Below are positions 51,827 through 60,844 of a DNA stretch of 64,000 nt, piece after piece. The DNA is from Bacillota bacterium (lineage in GTDB: Bacteria > Bacillota > Clostridia > Lachnospirales > Lachnospiraceae): assembly GCA_023392615.1 (NCBI GenBank), contig JAEVYT010000039.1, positions 124,001-188,000 of the forward strand. The letters are read 5' to 3'. Below the pieces are notes generated by a model. It did no database searches. It was not told the origin of the DNA and saw only the letters and a program-made list of their open reading frames with translations. How positions within the stretch are numbered: position 1 is the first letter of the stretch; each line of letters starts with the position of its first letter. Position numbers and translations under genes: made by a program.

Positions 51827-51842
51827 ATTAATCGTCCACCCC
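51827..51842. repeat. 16-bp direct repeat flanking the four-TM gene (left copy)
   Basis: ATTAATCGTCCACCCC here is identical to 52426-52441, 599 bases away. This copy contains the last codons and stop of the membrane-protein gene at 51828; the other copy holds the region just before its start codon. Confidence 0.7.
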
Positions 51843-52427
51843 AACTATTTCCCTAGCTTTCTTTCTCTCTTTCAAATATTCAAATACATTCCATATACAG
51901 TGAAAAATTTCTATTATCGTTAGCACAATCAAGGCTATAATAAAAACAAACGCTGAACATAGAACGAAGTATTTTAAATATGGCACTTTATATATATTGG
52001 CTAAAATGGCAGAAGAAAAAAAACACCCCAAAGAAACAATCGCTGTTATAGCTAATCCATCAATAATTATATCCTCTCTATCTTTCTTTGATGATATTTG
52101 AAAATCAATATTCATCTCCTTTAATTTATTATTACATTCATTCAAACAATGTTGATACTCTTTTTTGTTCTTAATATACAATAGCCAGGATAAAATTATC
52201 CATACCCATCCTATTACAAAGCCTATTACTTTAATTAAAACAATACTCTCATTTTCTATCATACAATAGTAAACTGGGCCTAATATTGGTCCCAACGCTA
52301 CCATCGTACTAAAAATCGGACTGATTAGCGATGGTCGTATTGCATTTACACTTTGCTGCGCTACTTTTATTAGTTTCATATCCTCTATTACTTGTAAGTC
52401 TTCTGAACCTTGCCCTTCTTGATCCAT
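51828..52427 (-). CDS. hypothetical membrane protein (four TM)
   Basis: A 199-residue membrane protein with hydrophobic segments at about residues 40-62, 68-90, 128-150 and 158-180 and a charged loop (KKDREDIIIDG). The Shine-Dalgarno AAAGGGG is part of a 16-base direct repeat at its ends. Family unknown. There is no array repeat directly after it. Confidence 0.65.
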   Translation of the reverse strand: MDQEGQGSEDLQVIEDMKLIKVAQQSVNAIRPSLISPIFSTMVALGPILGPVYYCMIENESIVLIKVIGFVIGWVWIILSWLLYIKNKKEYQHCLNECNNKLKEMNIDFQISSKKDREDIIIDGLAITAIVSLGCFFSSAILANIYKVPYLKYFVLCSAFVFIIALIVLTIIEIFHCIWNVFEYLKERKKAREIVGVDD

Positions 52428-52441
52428 TAATCGTCCACCCC
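52426..52441. repeat. 16-bp direct repeat flanking the four-TM gene (right copy)
   Basis: ATTAATCGTCCACCCC, identical to the copy at 51827-51842. It contains the ATG and Shine-Dalgarno region of the membrane-protein gene. Two identical ends around one gene suggest recombination between formerly tandem copies, or an insertion. Confidence 0.7.
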
Positions 52442-52456
52442 TTTATACTATAGGAT

Positions 52457-52672
52457 TTAATACTTTGGTGCAAATACAAGATGTGTGTCCAATTCCGTTA
52501 AACAATTCTCTAAATAAGTTCTTGAACAAATACAGGTATGTGCAATTTTACAATATTTATGATTATTTTTAACAAATAGATTAATGTCTTCCCAAGCCAC
52601 TTTTCCGGTCAGTCCATAAATACCCCACCAGTAATTCATCGATTCTACACTAACATATATCTTATTGCCCAT
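52457..52672 (-). CDS. hypothetical small protein
   Basis: A 71-residue protein with several Trp and Cys residues (NYWWGIYG, IAHTCICSRTYLENC). It ends 30 bases before the start of the membrane-protein gene, so the two may be co-transcribed. I do not recognise it. Support is length, codon use and position only. Confidence 0.5.
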   Translation of the reverse strand: MGNKIYVSVESMNYWWGIYGLTGKVAWEDINLFVKNNHKYCKIAHTCICSRTYLENCLTELDTHLVFAPKY

Positions 52673-52787
52673 AACTTCTCAGCCTCCTAGATACCTTTTA
52701 ATATTTCTAATATGACAAATTCCTTTAATTCAAAAATACTACAATATAGATAATTTGAATTTCACATAGCCTTGATAAAGGCGGCTA

Positions 52788-52875
52788 ATAAAAATTATGG
52801 GAAGTACATTGTTACGACGAATGCGAAATAAAGTAATAATACAAATTGGAATTTGCAGATTCATACTATGCTTAT
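52788..52875 (-). repeat. array repeat with complete ends
   Basis: An 88-base copy. The minus strand begins inside the stop codon, AAATAAGCATAGTATGAA, and ends GTACTTCCCATAATTTTTAT. A palindromic CAAATTCCAATTTG-type motif lies in its variable part, as in the copies at 51110 and 42880. The stop codon TAA (52872-52874) belongs to TAAGCATA. Confidence 0.65.
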
Positions 52876-53357
52876 TTTGCCCGAGACAAGAAAGCTTTGA
52901 TTTTTTGCAACAGGCTTTGCCGCTCAGGATAACATTCGTTGATATCAGCATCTACTGTCCAATGAAAAAACATATTATATAATGTGAAACCAAAATAAGG
53001 TTCTTCCATCTCATGATTTGGTATGTGTTCTTTTTTAAGAAAACAAATTTGAACCGGCCCAATGTCGATTTCATACCCCTCATCCGAAGATGCGATCCCT
53101 TTTACGCAATATATAACCTCCTGTTCGACTAAATTATCTTCTTTGAGCGCAATCACCGTCATCTGTTCTATGGGGTTGTTAACGTCAATGCCAAACCCTT
53201 CAAGAAATGCTCTAACATCCAAAGGCATTTCGTAAATATTTTTATGAAAATTACGGCAGGAAGCACATGTACATTTGTCATGGTGAGACGCATAATACTC
53301 GCGTGTTGCTGCCTTGTCAAATTCAAAATTCCAACCTTGATATTGTAAGGATTCCAT
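52872..53357 (-). CDS. hypothetical protein with Cys motif
   Basis: A 161-residue soluble protein with HHDKCTCASCRNFHKNIY near residues 26-43, a possible metal-binding patch, followed by MPLDVRAFLEGFGIDVNNP and a beta-rich C-terminal part (ICFLKKEHIPNHEMEEPYF). The family is seen as single genes in clostridial accessory regions; function unknown. The GGCGGTG upstream is only a fair ribosome site. A shadow frame lies at 52739-52951. Confidence 0.65.
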   Translation of the reverse strand: MESLQYQGWNFEFDKAATREYYASHHDKCTCASCRNFHKNIYEMPLDVRAFLEGFGIDVNNPIEQMTVIALKEDNLVEQEVIYCVKGIASSDEGYEIDIGPVQICFLKKEHIPNHEMEEPYFGFTLYNMFFHWTVDADINECYPERQSLLQKIKAFLSRAK

Positions 53358-53413
53358 TTTATCACCGCCTGCTAAGACAAATTCAAAATTGCCTATGTAC
53401 TTGACTTTACTTT

Positions 53414-53481
53414 ATAAATATAATAGGAAGTTTCACTATTGTGAAATATTGTGTTAAACTTTTACAGAAGATTATGCTTAT
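53414..53481 (-). repeat. array repeat with complete ends
   Basis: A 68-base copy. The minus strand starts ATAAGCATAATCTTC, with the gene's TAA as part of it, contains GTTTAACACAATATTTCAC and TAGTGAAAC that can fold back, and ends CTTCCTATTATATTTATAA. The outer ends are inverted repeats of 11 bases with one mismatch, the clearest example of the array unit. Confidence 0.75.
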
Positions 53482-54119
53482 ACTATATATTTACTTTGGA
53501 AACAAATATTGTTGAATTTTTGTATTTGCCAATGTATTAAGTTGCCAAAACAGATTTCAAAGTAATTTAGGATTTCATTTTCCGTCTTATATATTTCTCT
53601 AATAAATTCAATTCCTTTTTCATTTCGTACAAGTCCAATATATCCAATATTTCTTGATAACTTAGCATAGTAGATTTCAATAGCATCTTTATATAAGGGC
53701 TCTGCTTTATCAAAACTACTTCCAGTTAGTCGTTTTGGAGCGTACTTGTTACTATAATGAAAATCTAAACATTCTTGATTTATAACTGATCTTTGTAATG
53801 CTTCTGCCTTTAGTTGCTTAAATTCATCAAACAATTCAAAGAAAAGATTTAATCCTTCCTCTTCACTATTCACTTGTTTCAGTATCATGTTCCTCCAGCC
53901 AGAAATTGATCCGTTAAAATTATATCGTCGTGCCACATACTCATGAAAAAACCAAAATGGAAGTGGTAATAGAGCATCTATTTCATTTGAAATTTCGTAG
54001 TCGTAAAGAGCAGTAGCATATCCATTCAAAAATGACTGTAATCTTGTAATACTTGGCTCACCTAAAAACACCCCAGGTCTTGGTTTTATTTTTTCAATTA
54101 ACTCATATTCAAATTCCAT
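53478..54119 (-). CDS. hypothetical protein (KPRPGVFLG family)
   Basis: A 213-residue protein. The N terminus carries KPRPGVFLGEPSITRLQSFL, then LLPLPFWFFHEYVARRYNF and SISGWRNMILKQVNSEEEGL, a pattern seen in small accessory and immunity-type proteins. It is largely helical. The frame opens two codons earlier at a TTG, but GAGG and ATG 54119 are preferred. Function unknown. Confidence 0.6.
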   Translation of the reverse strand: MEFEYELIEKIKPRPGVFLGEPSITRLQSFLNGYATALYDYEISNEIDALLPLPFWFFHEYVARRYNFNGSISGWRNMILKQVNSEEEGLNLFFELFDEFKQLKAEALQRSVINQECLDFHYSNKYAPKRLTGSSFDKAEPLYKDAIEIYYAKLSRNIGYIGLVRNEKGIEFIREIYKTENEILNYFEICFGNLIHWQIQKFNNICFQSKYIV

Positions 54120-54212
54120 TAACAAAACCTCATTTCATATAAATATATATTTTATAGTTTGCTTTAGTAAATTATTGCAAATTAAATATTTTGTAATTTA
54201 TTTATATTCATA

Positions 54213-54264
54213 ATAAACATAATGGGAAGTTGGATTCTTCGCTTTTGTGAAAGATTGTGTATCA
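54213..54264 (-). repeat. array repeat (left end degenerate)
   Basis: The minus strand continues after the gene's TGA (54262-54264) as TACACAATCTTTCAC and ends ATCCAACTTCCCATTATGTT. Only the right end is well conserved. Confidence 0.55.
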
Positions 54265-54723
54265 GAACTTTAAAGACTTTGCACCAATACTTAATCGGGT
54301 TAATGCTTGTAAAGGAAATTCATGTCCCCATAAATTTTGATAACCATCAGTGGAGTATTCAGATTTTAACATACTAAATTCACGTAACACTCTATGTACA
54401 AATTTACCTAAATTCTCATAACCCGAAAATTCAATATGAGATTTATCGATACTTGGGTATTTGAAGGTCTGTTCTGATTGAATTATTTCAAGTTTAAGAA
54501 GATTACTCTGTCTTTTAAAAATCCATTGATATGCTCCAGGCTCATCGTTCCATAAACACATAGTTTCATTTACTCCTTCACATATCAAAGCTAATGCCAT
54601 AATCAAGTCATAAGGCGCATCTGACAAATATGATGCTGTAATAATCATCATGTTATCATTTTCATCATTAAGAGTCGCATCTATCCATCCATGATCAGTT
54701 AATTTACATGAAAAATTAATCAT
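54262..54723 (-). CDS. hypothetical protein
   Basis: A 153-residue soluble protein: FSCKLTDHGWIDATLNDEND, MIITASYLSDAPYDLIMALAL, HIEFSGYENLGKFVHRVLRE. Mixed alpha/beta, of the style of SUKH/immunity proteins, but no family is recognised. AAGGAG lies before the ATG. It closes the repeat-separated array on the right. Confidence 0.6.
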   Translation of the reverse strand: MINFSCKLTDHGWIDATLNDENDNMMIITASYLSDAPYDLIMALALICEGVNETMCLWNDEPGAYQWIFKRQSNLLKLEIIQSEQTFKYPSIDKSHIEFSGYENLGKFVHRVLREFSMLKSEYSTDGYQNLWGHEFPLQALTRLSIGAKSLKF

Positions 54724-55059
54724 TAAATATCTCCTTAAATATTTTACTATCGTAAACGATTCCGTAGATATAAATTTTTATACACCTTCCATCTTATTAA
54801 TAAACATAACGGGTAGTAAAGGCTTAAATTCAAACTTATAATAGCACTATTTTGATAGATAAATCATATTACACATCGTTAACACTCTAAAAGTATTATA
54901 TATATTCATAATAAAATCAGTACTTCTAGGTGTAATTTGGAGACTGTGTCATTATAGCAAAATCAAAATACCAATAGTACTTCACATCTTCTATGGTTGA
55001 ATAATTAATAATGAAACTTCAGGTTCTTCACGACTATTTGTTACATGTTTTTGTGATTT
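54724..55059. other. intergenic region between array and RADAR operon
   Basis: Apart from the last array-repeat copy (54800-54842), I see no gene or clear regulatory site in these 336 bases. The sequence is AT-rich and lacks open frames of interest on either strand. Confidence 0.4.
54800..54842 (-). repeat. array repeat, rightmost copy
   Basis: The minus strand contains TTATAAGTTTGAATTTAAGC and CTACCCGTTATGTTTATTAA, matching both repeat ends loosely. It lies about 76 bases upstream of the 54723 start and marks the right boundary of the array as visible here. Confidence 0.45.
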
Positions 55060-55245
55060 TTACGCATCATTAAATTTGGGGAACTCCATGTCTGTATAAT
55101 AAAGTAGCCGCATTTCATTTTCTAATGGTTTATCCCTTATGAGATTTTTTAAAAGTTTTTTCGTTGTGAAATACTCCAACTTCCAAGATAGATTTGGAAA
55201 AATGGAAGAAAACACTCCATTTATTTGGTTACAATTATAACTCAA
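55060..55245 (-). CDS. possible small protein after rdrB
   Basis: A 61-codon frame starting at a TTG (55245) ten bases after the rdrB stop. It reads NQINGVFSSIFPNLSWKLEY then FTTKKLLKNLIRDKPLENEM, and looks protein-like (aromatic and charged alternation) rather than random, but there is only a poor ribosome site. It may be the last small gene of the RADAR operon or a remnant of a larger one. Low confidence. Confidence 0.35.
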   Translation of the reverse strand: MSYNCNQINGVFSSIFPNLSWKLEYFTTKKLLKNLIRDKPLENEMRLLYYTDMEFPKFNDA

Positions 55246-55255
55246 AAATCTTCTT

Positions 55256-58054
55256 TTAGTTCTTACTCAAATGAAAACTCTGCTCGATGCCCATTCTTCT
55301 TACACTATCCAGCCAGTTATAGATATCTGCTTGATTGAAGATACTTTTGCCATCCTCATTTTTGCACTTTTCCAATGCAATCGCCATCAAAGCATATTCA
55401 TTTTCTAACAATGTGTCAAATACTCCTTGGTCATCGGTATTAATGGAAACAAAAAGTTGATCATATTCATTCTCATAAGAGGAATATAAATCCTTATTAT
55501 ACATATTTAGAATCGGGTGTTTGTCATAGCGTTTAAAATTGCTGATCAGAACATTGGAGGAAGGATTACACTCAATACCAATACCACATTGACGAATTTG
55601 TCTTTGCATATATTTCTGAACTTGCTTTATAATACGAATCATTTGAGGTGTTATTTTAAATACTTCTTTTAGCTCCCCACGATACTTAACATTGTAGTCA
55701 TAGTGATATCTGCGGTATAATTCAATTATCAAGCCACTCCTTTGTGTTGTAACATTTTCTCTTCTAGCACAACGATCCCAGTAACTCAATTCATTTTGGA
55801 TTACCTTATCACCAAAATAATACTCTGGATTATCCCCTCTTAATTCCCATGCTTTCATGTAAGTATCAACTGGTACGACATATGAATGTGAATATTTTTT
55901 AGAAGAGTTTTCTACTTCCTCTATTCCTTTATCAATATATATATCAACATAATAATCATTATAAATACCTGTTAAGATTTCAAGAATTTCTGCTGTGTCT
56001 GGAATAGCATATTCTTTGACTTTGTGAATAAGCCATGCAACATTGTCCAAGACTGCATGTTTAGTGAGATAAACTCGATTATTTTTATTCTTATACCAAC
56101 CTTCCACATCTATTCCCAAAGAAATCGCATGTCCAAGCCTATCTCCATGTGTTAAATTTAAGAAAATTCTAGCTTCATCTATCGCACGTAATCCGTCTAT
56201 AACATCTAGAAAATCCTCTCCTACATGATAAGTAGCTCTTAGACGTGGCAAGCTATGTCCAATATTAAATAGTTTATAAAAATCTCTAGATGGAATATGT
56301 CCCTTTAAATAGCGAAAGGTTTGTCCATATACTTCAGGGCGAATAACCAATTCATTCGAACAAGCATCTATCCCTCTAAGTCTTATTGCAATTTCTTGGT
56401 TGTTTTCTCTCAAAAGATAAATCGCATTCGCCCATTTTCTCAACTTTTGACGATAAGTATAATGCCTACACTTACTGGTTAGAAATACTGCCCTATCACC
56501 ATCGGATTGTTCAATGTCTATTAGCTTTTCATCCTCCTCTTTGGGGAAATGGTATACATAAAAATACTTTTCAAACAGATTATGACCTTCCTTATTATCT
56601 TTTTTTTGAAGCAAGCTCCATTCTAGATTAGTAAGCTCATCTTTAATTAATCTGTCTTTATCAAGTTCGCTTGACCACGAATTATGACGGTCTTGTAAAA
56701 TTTGATTGGTTATTAAATCATCCATTCTTTTGATATCCGCAACATTTTTATAATAATCATATTCTGGTATCACTCTTGCCTCTAGCGAAACAACATTTTG
56801 ATTTTTGATTGAATTTAAAATAGCAGAGGATTCCACACTTTGAGATAGAATTGTATTCTTCTTAATATATTTTGTTTTTCTATCTTGATAATCTGCAAAG
56901 TTTGCAAATCCGACACGTCCATTTTGCTGAACTAATTCCGCTCTCACTTTATTCTTGATAATTAAGTATGAATAAAAAAGGTCAGCATATTTTAACATTG
57001 TTTCATTACCACTATAGATGCCTTGAAAACATTCGTACATAAACCAGCGTTCTCCAGAGAATAAACGGGTTGATTTGTCCTCTTTATAAATTCTCGTCCC
57101 CATTGCATAGTCTGTCCTTACATCATGGTTGTTGTAACGTACGCTTGTACCATACAAATATTTTAAGGCACGAATTTCTTCTTGCAACTTACTCGAATAC
57201 ATTGAGATGTACTCTTTGCTTACTTCAAAGAAATTATTGGTACCATTATGTATAAAATCTTTTGGATTTACAATTTGCTGCAAAATATATAGCAACTGGT
57301 TTAAATCTCCTTTTTCAGCATCTCCCCCCCTTTTTGAGTGACTCTCCATGATAACGTGAAATAAGATTACTCTAATTAAAGCAGCAATAAAGATAAGGCT
57401 TTCAATCTCCACATTTCCGTCCATATCTTTATCTAAACGACTACCATGTGTAACTATGCAACATTGCTTACGACATTCTAAGTAATTCATAAGTGATACC
57501 CAGCTTAGTTTAAAGATAGGTGCAGAACCTTTTAAATGAAAATGATTTTCTGCGATACCTTCTGATAGCATATGGTGCAATCTTTTGTTATTACTTTTTA
57601 CTACAGTATCCCAATCATAATTGTTTCGACTTCTACGAATTAATGTGTCTTCATAGGCAAGATACGAACATATAAACATATCTTGATCAAGTTCTAATGT
57701 TAGCATTCTCCATTTTAACAAATCTTTGTATCTACACTTGACATTATCTCCTTCATTTTCTAGCCTTTCCGAGGCATAATTCACAATCAAATTAAAGACT
57801 GATTTGTCTAAGAGTCGTTTGTTTTTAGATTCAGCCATCTTCTCCTTGATATAATAATACATATTCTCTGCTTCATTCTTAGAGCATTGTACTTCCTCTT
57901 GCTGAAAAATATCTACAAATATATTTTGATTCAAGTATGTATGATTATCCTCTTTGTGACTGGTTAAAATATAATAGTTTTGAAGGATTCGTATTGGATT
58001 TTGGTGTTTAAATATTGTTACAAGAGCCGATTTTAGCACGTCCATGTTATTCAC
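55256..58054 (-). CDS. rdrB: RdrB-like giant adenosine deaminase (RADAR effector)
   Basis: A 932-residue adenosine/AMP deaminase-like protein. The zinc-site pattern is complete: HFH at residues 171-173 (AENHFHLKGS), H610 and E613 in TYHVGEDFLDVIDGLRAI, H642 in GDRLGHAISLG, IECNPSSN at 827-834, HP at 846-847 and NTDD at 872-875. A long insertion (about residues 200-560) separates the first His pair from the rest. RADAR RdrB forms a large shell and deaminates adenosine in nucleotides/RNA during phage infection together with RdrA. It overlaps the rdrA stop by eight bases, so the two are translationally coupled. Assignment rests on architecture and pairing. Confidence 0.87.
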   Translation of the reverse strand: MNNMDVLKSALVTIFKHQNPIRILQNYYILTSHKEDNHTYLNQNIFVDIFQQEEVQCSKNEAENMYYYIKEKMAESKNKRLLDKSVFNLIVNYASERLENEGDNVKCRYKDLLKWRMLTLELDQDMFICSYLAYEDTLIRRSRNNYDWDTVVKSNNKRLHHMLSEGIAENHFHLKGSAPIFKLSWVSLMNYLECRKQCCIVTHGSRLDKDMDGNVEIESLIFIAALIRVILFHVIMESHSKRGGDAEKGDLNQLLYILQQIVNPKDFIHNGTNNFFEVSKEYISMYSSKLQEEIRALKYLYGTSVRYNNHDVRTDYAMGTRIYKEDKSTRLFSGERWFMYECFQGIYSGNETMLKYADLFYSYLIIKNKVRAELVQQNGRVGFANFADYQDRKTKYIKKNTILSQSVESSAILNSIKNQNVVSLEARVIPEYDYYKNVADIKRMDDLITNQILQDRHNSWSSELDKDRLIKDELTNLEWSLLQKKDNKEGHNLFEKYFYVYHFPKEEDEKLIDIEQSDGDRAVFLTSKCRHYTYRQKLRKWANAIYLLRENNQEIAIRLRGIDACSNELVIRPEVYGQTFRYLKGHIPSRDFYKLFNIGHSLPRLRATYHVGEDFLDVIDGLRAIDEARIFLNLTHGDRLGHAISLGIDVEGWYKNKNNRVYLTKHAVLDNVAWLIHKVKEYAIPDTAEILEILTGIYNDYYVDIYIDKGIEEVENSSKKYSHSYVVPVDTYMKAWELRGDNPEYYFGDKVIQNELSYWDRCARRENVTTQRSGLIIELYRRYHYDYNVKYRGELKEVFKITPQMIRIIKQVQKYMQRQIRQCGIGIECNPSSNVLISNFKRYDKHPILNMYNKDLYSSYENEYDQLFVSINTDDQGVFDTLLENEYALMAIALEKCKNEDGKSIFNQADIYNWLDSVRRMGIEQSFHLSKN

Positions 58055-60830
58055 CTTCTTCTGGGATATCTTCTATTAATAATTGACTTAATTCATTAAT
58101 TTTAGTTACAACTATCTTCAAACTATCTACTATTTTAGATACATTGTCTGAATATTCGGCACTCCAATCTATTTCTCCGTATTTAATAAATGCCTTTTCC
58201 ATAGCTTTAAGAATATTATCAACATCATTTTTTTTGGGATAATCATCGAAATCAATGTTTCTGATTTTGCTAATATAAATAGAGTATCTTCGACTCATAC
58301 TCTTATAATTTTTTTCAACTTCAGTTCCACTATCAAATGACAGTATAAATTTTTGCATTATATTTAATAATTGAATAACTTTTCTTATATCTTCAATATT
58401 TGGTAAGACGGTTTTTGTAAACATTTCCACATTATATGCAATAAAATCAATATCTTTATCATCTAAATACCTTTCATCGTCCATATAATTTGTAATAAAG
58501 TAATCTATTTCTTTTAGCATATCTTTGTCATTATCTATTCTTCTGTTTTTTAAATAATATAAAAAATCTTCTAGTAATAACATATAAAAATCAATACTTA
58601 ATAACTGCAAAAATTTTATTTCTAACTCTTCATTTGTATTAAAATTGGTATTAAACTTATAAAATCTATTTTGCATCATTCTAAATGGTCCGTAATAATA
58701 ATTTTGATATCCGAAGATTTCTTTATTATCAAATTGGGAAATCAGCTTGCTTATTGTATTTGCAGCATTGATTTTTCTTATAGTCCTTTTATTTCGTATT
58801 GTTTTTATACCTTCAGTGCTATTAAAAGTTGGTTGTAAAAATTGATAAAATAAACTTCCATATTCTTCTTTAAGAGATTTGTCATCAAATTCATATCCTT
58901 TTATATAAATTGAAGGATTATTTTTACTCGGATAATAAAGTGTATCAAATACATTTTCTATCTTTTCACTATATCTATTATTTTTATTACCTTCTATCCT
59001 AATTGGCCAATTAAGATACAACCTATATCTACTATCAGACATGTCAAAATACTTTCCTATAATATCATATACAAAATTATTATAGATTTCCTGCTTTTTT
59101 AATTTACTTTTGAATTGTAACCTAAATGGAAATAGCATCTTAGCATCAGAGTTTTCTATATTGTCTATACAAATAAATTCTATAAATCTGAATGTATATA
59201 ACAATTTGAATAATTCATAAAAATTACGCTCATCTGCATCTAAATCAGTACCTTCATATATATTTAATAGGCATATCAAATCCCCTATGCTAACCGAAGT
59301 ACTTAATATCTTAAATTTATTTTTATTTAATTTATCAAGATAGTTAAATATTTTTACATTTATTCTTCTATTTGAATATATTTCTATAGTTTTGCTATTA
59401 TTCTCATCATCAAACTCCAAAACTGACCCTGCATTAACTTCGTTTGTTACAAAATTGATTTTTTTTGTTATTATTGAATGCAAATCAATTAATAACTTCT
59501 TATTCAACGTAGATATATCTTCTTCAAATATACTTTTTAAAATATTTTGTTTCTGATTATCTATCATAACATTTACAAATTTTTCTTCATAATATCTTTT
59601 CAATTTATTAATATTATTGACTATCTCTTCTTTGCTCAAAGACGCTCTATCATTTTCGAGTTTATAGACTTTTTTGTAATCTAATAGTGCTATTAATTCA
59701 ATAAATCCTCTTAAACTTCTTGGTAATATCGTTCTTAGGTGAATATCTGAACCAATTACATAGCCTGCGCTATACATAAATATGTCCTTTACTAATTTAT
59801 AAATCGGAATATCTTCCATTGTAGCTTCTATTGATACTTTAGTTTTCTCACTCCATATATAAGGCATATTAATCAAATGCGTTTCAGGAAAAATCTTATC
59901 TAAATATTTTTGCGTTTTTGTATTTATATCATAGTGAAGTCTTTTAATAAATTCATTGTCATGCAGTTTGGAATAAAACTCTGTTGTTTCCTTTAATTGC
60001 ACCATGTTTCTTTGCTTCACCACTTGTATCATTTGAGGCATTCTTAATGCAATGAGAATTACTACATTTGGAATAATTAAGTATTTTCTTATTTCCTCTA
60101 TCATTTTATCGGCAGAATCCATATTCATGTCCAAGTCATCTATGGCTATTACTAAATATTTATCCTTATTTGACGAATTTCTATTCATATACTCTAAAAA
60201 GCAATTGAACAGTTGGTATAAGTTATTTTTTAAATCCACAATAGACGCCATATCCATTAAAACCTCAAGATTATCTTGATTTTGTTCAAAGATGCTATTT
60301 TGCTCAGCATTGATAATTCTTATATTTTTATATACCTTATCAAACCTTTGAATCAGGTTTCTTTTGCTTGCCACATCATCAAAATGTTTCTCCTGGCTTA
60401 TCTCCTCAAACATTCGCCCTACAATAATTTCGATTATTGAGTCTTTATGTGTCAAAACGGATGGATCAATGATACTAGGTAAATGAAAATGATATTTATT
60501 TAATTTGTTATAGTTATCTTTAAGATCTGAATCATCATCAAGATAATCACAAGATTTTAAGCTTTTATAAAAACTTACCATACTAGAAGTCTTTCCACTT
60601 CCACGCTCTCCTGAAAACGCTATGATGTTATTGTGATATTCAACAGATTGATTAATTGACTCATTGTTTTTTTCATTTATTTTTCGTTTTGCTTCTTTAT
60701 TATTTTGAACAATTTCTAATAGTACTTTACTTGCTTGTATATAGCAATCTTTAAAGATTGAATTGTTGAATTGTGACAAATTTTCTTCCTTCGCTTTAAA
60801 CATATCTTCTGTTAATCGAATAACTCCCAC
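58047..60830 (-). CDS. rdrA: RdrA-like P-loop ATPase (RADAR)
   Basis: A 927-residue P-loop NTPase. Walker A is GERGSGKT at residues 74-81 and Walker B is LVIAIDDLD at 226-234, followed by MIEEIRKYLIIPNVVILIAL; the rest is a long mostly helical region. This KAP/STAND-like ATPase directly upstream of an RdrB-type deaminase is the diagnostic RADAR gene pair. RdrA is thought to sense phage components and to work with RdrB. GTG start at 60830 follows GAGGAGG at eight bases. A 166-residue gene lies just upstream. Confidence 0.87.
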   Translation of the reverse strand: MGVIRLTEDMFKAKEENLSQFNNSIFKDCYIQASKVLLEIVQNNKEAKRKINEKNNESINQSVEYHNNIIAFSGERGSGKTSSMVSFYKSLKSCDYLDDDSDLKDNYNKLNKYHFHLPSIIDPSVLTHKDSIIEIIVGRMFEEISQEKHFDDVASKRNLIQRFDKVYKNIRIINAEQNSIFEQNQDNLEVLMDMASIVDLKNNLYQLFNCFLEYMNRNSSNKDKYLVIAIDDLDMNMDSADKMIEEIRKYLIIPNVVILIALRMPQMIQVVKQRNMVQLKETTEFYSKLHDNEFIKRLHYDINTKTQKYLDKIFPETHLINMPYIWSEKTKVSIEATMEDIPIYKLVKDIFMYSAGYVIGSDIHLRTILPRSLRGFIELIALLDYKKVYKLENDRASLSKEEIVNNINKLKRYYEEKFVNVMIDNQKQNILKSIFEEDISTLNKKLLIDLHSIITKKINFVTNEVNAGSVLEFDDENNSKTIEIYSNRRINVKIFNYLDKLNKNKFKILSTSVSIGDLICLLNIYEGTDLDADERNFYELFKLLYTFRFIEFICIDNIENSDAKMLFPFRLQFKSKLKKQEIYNNFVYDIIGKYFDMSDSRYRLYLNWPIRIEGNKNNRYSEKIENVFDTLYYPSKNNPSIYIKGYEFDDKSLKEEYGSLFYQFLQPTFNSTEGIKTIRNKRTIRKINAANTISKLISQFDNKEIFGYQNYYYGPFRMMQNRFYKFNTNFNTNEELEIKFLQLLSIDFYMLLLEDFLYYLKNRRIDNDKDMLKEIDYFITNYMDDERYLDDKDIDFIAYNVEMFTKTVLPNIEDIRKVIQLLNIMQKFILSFDSGTEVEKNYKSMSRRYSIYISKIRNIDFDDYPKKNDVDNILKAMEKAFIKYGEIDWSAEYSDNVSKIVDSLKIVVTKINELSQLLIEDIPEEGE

Positions 60831-60844
60831 TTTCGTTCCCTCCT

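Noticed and set aside
52739..52951. 70-codon minus-strand ORF
   Set aside because: It overlaps the gene at 52872 and an array repeat and has no family features.
43547..54842. Canonical integron attC sites
   Set aside because: The repeat ends (TAAGCATAAT / ATTATGTTTAT) do not contain the GTTRRRY/RYYYAAC cores and no IntI-like gene is in the window, so I call them only array repeats.
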